Shown here: one piece after another, positions 62,785 through 64,000 of the stretch
How positions within the stretch are numbered: position 1 is the first letter of the stretch
Layout: each line of letters starts with the position of its first letter
Assembly (NCBI GenBank): GCA_009746045.1
Contig: RPFO01000017.1
Span: 243,501 to 307,500, forward strand
Source of the DNA: Mesostigma viride
Lineage: Eukaryota > Streptophyta > Mesostigmatophyceae > Mesostigmatales > Mesostigmataceae
Reading direction: 5' to 3'
DNA length: 64,000 nt
The notes under the pieces: model-generated
Told to the model about the DNA's origin: nothing
What the model saw: only the letters and a program-made list of their open reading frames with translations
The model's database searches: none
Program-made: the position numbers and the translations under genes

Positions 62785-63368
62785 TGTTACGTCCCTGCCC
62801 TTTTGGCCGGACGTAACAATGGAATAAATTACTAAGGCTGTTTGGTCTATTGGACTTGGGTTTTACGGACCTTGGCTATCGTGTGAATTGGACTAGTTAT
62901 TTTGGTCCTAGGTTGTCCTTTTAGGGGCCGGCGCTGTGGCGCCGCGCCGGTTCTGAGTCTGTCAGTGGTTCTAGGCGTGGATCCTATAGTTGAGGGTCGA
63001 TGTCGGCCCGGATCCTACGTGGAATGAGTGACTCGGATTGTTCTAGGGAAATTGGCGTGTATCTGCGCCGCAACCAACCTAGGTTAAATTGGTCCGAGGA
63101 CGAGAGTCTCGTCCTCTTGGTTTAATGAATGATAAGTGCGAATACGCCTACACATTGAGCCCGGGGCATTATCCATTTGTAATTGGTATTGCTAGCCAAT
63201 ATAAGTGTGAACTAATTAGCTTGGCATTAAGCCGTGATGCCAGATATCTCACGACTCACGTCGTGAAGCGCAACCTACTTTAGGCTATCTTGAATTATTC
63301 CTAATTCCGGCAAGGAGGGTCTTTCGCTACGTAGCTCAGGCTAGGTGTGTCTGGGCAGGGACGTAACA
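62785..63368 (+). repeat. 5' LTR of second D-family element
   Basis: 584 bp, TGTTACGTCC...GGGACGTAACA, homologous to the complement of 38146-38731 but with clearly more differences than the two D LTRs show between themselves. Contains GAGGACGAGAGTCTCGTCCTC at about 63097 and ATTTGTAATTGG, a TGTAA poly(A)-like signal. Confidence 0.88.
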
Positions 63369-64000
63369 CTGGTTATCGGAGGAAATGTGCTGGAAAGGTT
63401 AGCTAACTCTCGCGGAGAGGGTTAGTGAGCCAATTAGGATACCAAGACGAAGCTTGGCGTAGGTAGAGGTTCCGGAATTCAACGATTGCTGTCAGGCCGG
63501 CGGCCAGCCCGTAAAGGGATTCAACGACGACCTAGGCAGCAAGCGGCCAGTCTGGGATACTCGGCGGGGCTAGCAATAGTCCTGTGGTGAGGTGCTGTCA
63601 ACGATAGCGTTCAGCTCTCCTGTTTTCAACGACACCTAGTGGCGGCCAGGGCTTGCCTTCAACGACACCGGGTGGCGGCCAGCTCAGGAGGGTTTAACGT
63701 CATCGAAGATGGTACGTCCCCTAGTTAGAATTCTTTCTTTACAAAGCTATGCCTGCTGAAGGCTAGCTGGCGAGCTTGCTCTCTATCCGGGAACGCGCGC
63801 GCAGGGGGTTTATGTTATATGTTGTGCCTCTATAGGTTGTAAATGTTGTTGGTGCCCATGGACGTCGCGGAGACGGACATTCGTTGTTTGACCTGCAAGG
63901 GGTCGTGGGGGTGGATACCGTCTGGCTGTTGCCGACTGTGTTGACGGTGTTTACCTCCGTGTGTGCGTATAGCCCGTTCCTGCGGAAGGCTCGGGCGTGT
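63369..64000 (+). other. Leader of second D-family element
   Basis: Begins CTGGTTATCGGAGGAAATG (possible primer-binding site), as in D. Four imperfect TTCAACGA...GCGGCCAG units at 63478-63690 match those of the D leader. No coding frame up to the window end. Confidence 0.7.

Larger units (their letters stand above)
62785..64000 (+). mobile_element. Second D-family chromovirus (5' part, truncated by window)
   Basis: Plus-strand relative of chromovirus D: 5' LTR 62785-63368 and leader from 63369. The first coding frame has not begun by 64000. It lies in inverted orientation to element D. Confidence 0.85.

Overview
This is a eukaryotic, transposon-dominated locus. It holds reverse-transcribing elements of four kinds (LINE, Ty1/copia-like, Ty3/gypsy chromovirus, DIRS/PAT-like), TIR DNA transposons, microsatellites and at most one ordinary host gene, a TLC-domain membrane protein at about 52.2 kb. 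A PAT-like tyrosine-recombinase element with split direct repeats is what has been described from volvocine green algae (Kangaroo, TOC3). I therefore favour a TE-rich green alga or related protist, but that is an inference and the species cannot be named from the sequence.

Positions 1 to about 51.5 kb form one Russian-doll nest. The outermost host is a decayed plus-strand LINE whose ORF2 is found in pieces at 2-1180, 6680-6925, 8711-9341 and 37613-38135. It was hit by (i) a PAT-like DIRS element, 1181-6679; (ii) a non-coding TIR element with 4-bp TSD ATGA, 6926-8706; (iii) copia element A on the minus strand, 9342-37607, TSD CCTTC; and (iv) chromovirus D on the minus strand, 38146-51534, TSD CAAGG, only 10 bp after the LINE stop codon. 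Copia A itself contains chromovirus B (13721-32259, minus, TSD GGACC) and a hAT-like remnant (32704-34006, 8-bp TSD with one mismatch). Chromovirus B contains copia C (22140-29896, plus, TSD GGCTT, apparently identical 699-bp LTRs). The 5' LTR of chromovirus D contains a second TIR element (49269-51026, TSD TCAA); the other LTR of D preserves the empty site.

The two copia elements share an unusual plan: LTRs beginning AGTTA instead of TG, an extra ORF before gag, a lone in-frame TGA between gag and pol, a retropepsin-like domain with DTN instead of DTG placed after integrase, and an HGDD reverse-transcriptase active site. Copia C has lost the integrase catalytic core. The two chromoviruses share a short 5' ORF with an RNase H1-N/viroplasmin-like domain, PR-RT-RH-INT-chromodomain pol, and an extra gene downstream of the chromodomain that is recognisably homologous between them.

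The right third (51.5-64 kb) holds the TLC gene, a 253-bp MITE-like repeat, three L1-type ORF1p copies with no intact ORF2, two LINE ORF2 C-terminal fragments, several LINE tails (hairpin plus AT-rich microsatellite), a pure 401-copy GGAT array, and the 5' LTR and leader of a second, plus-strand member of the D family that runs off the window.
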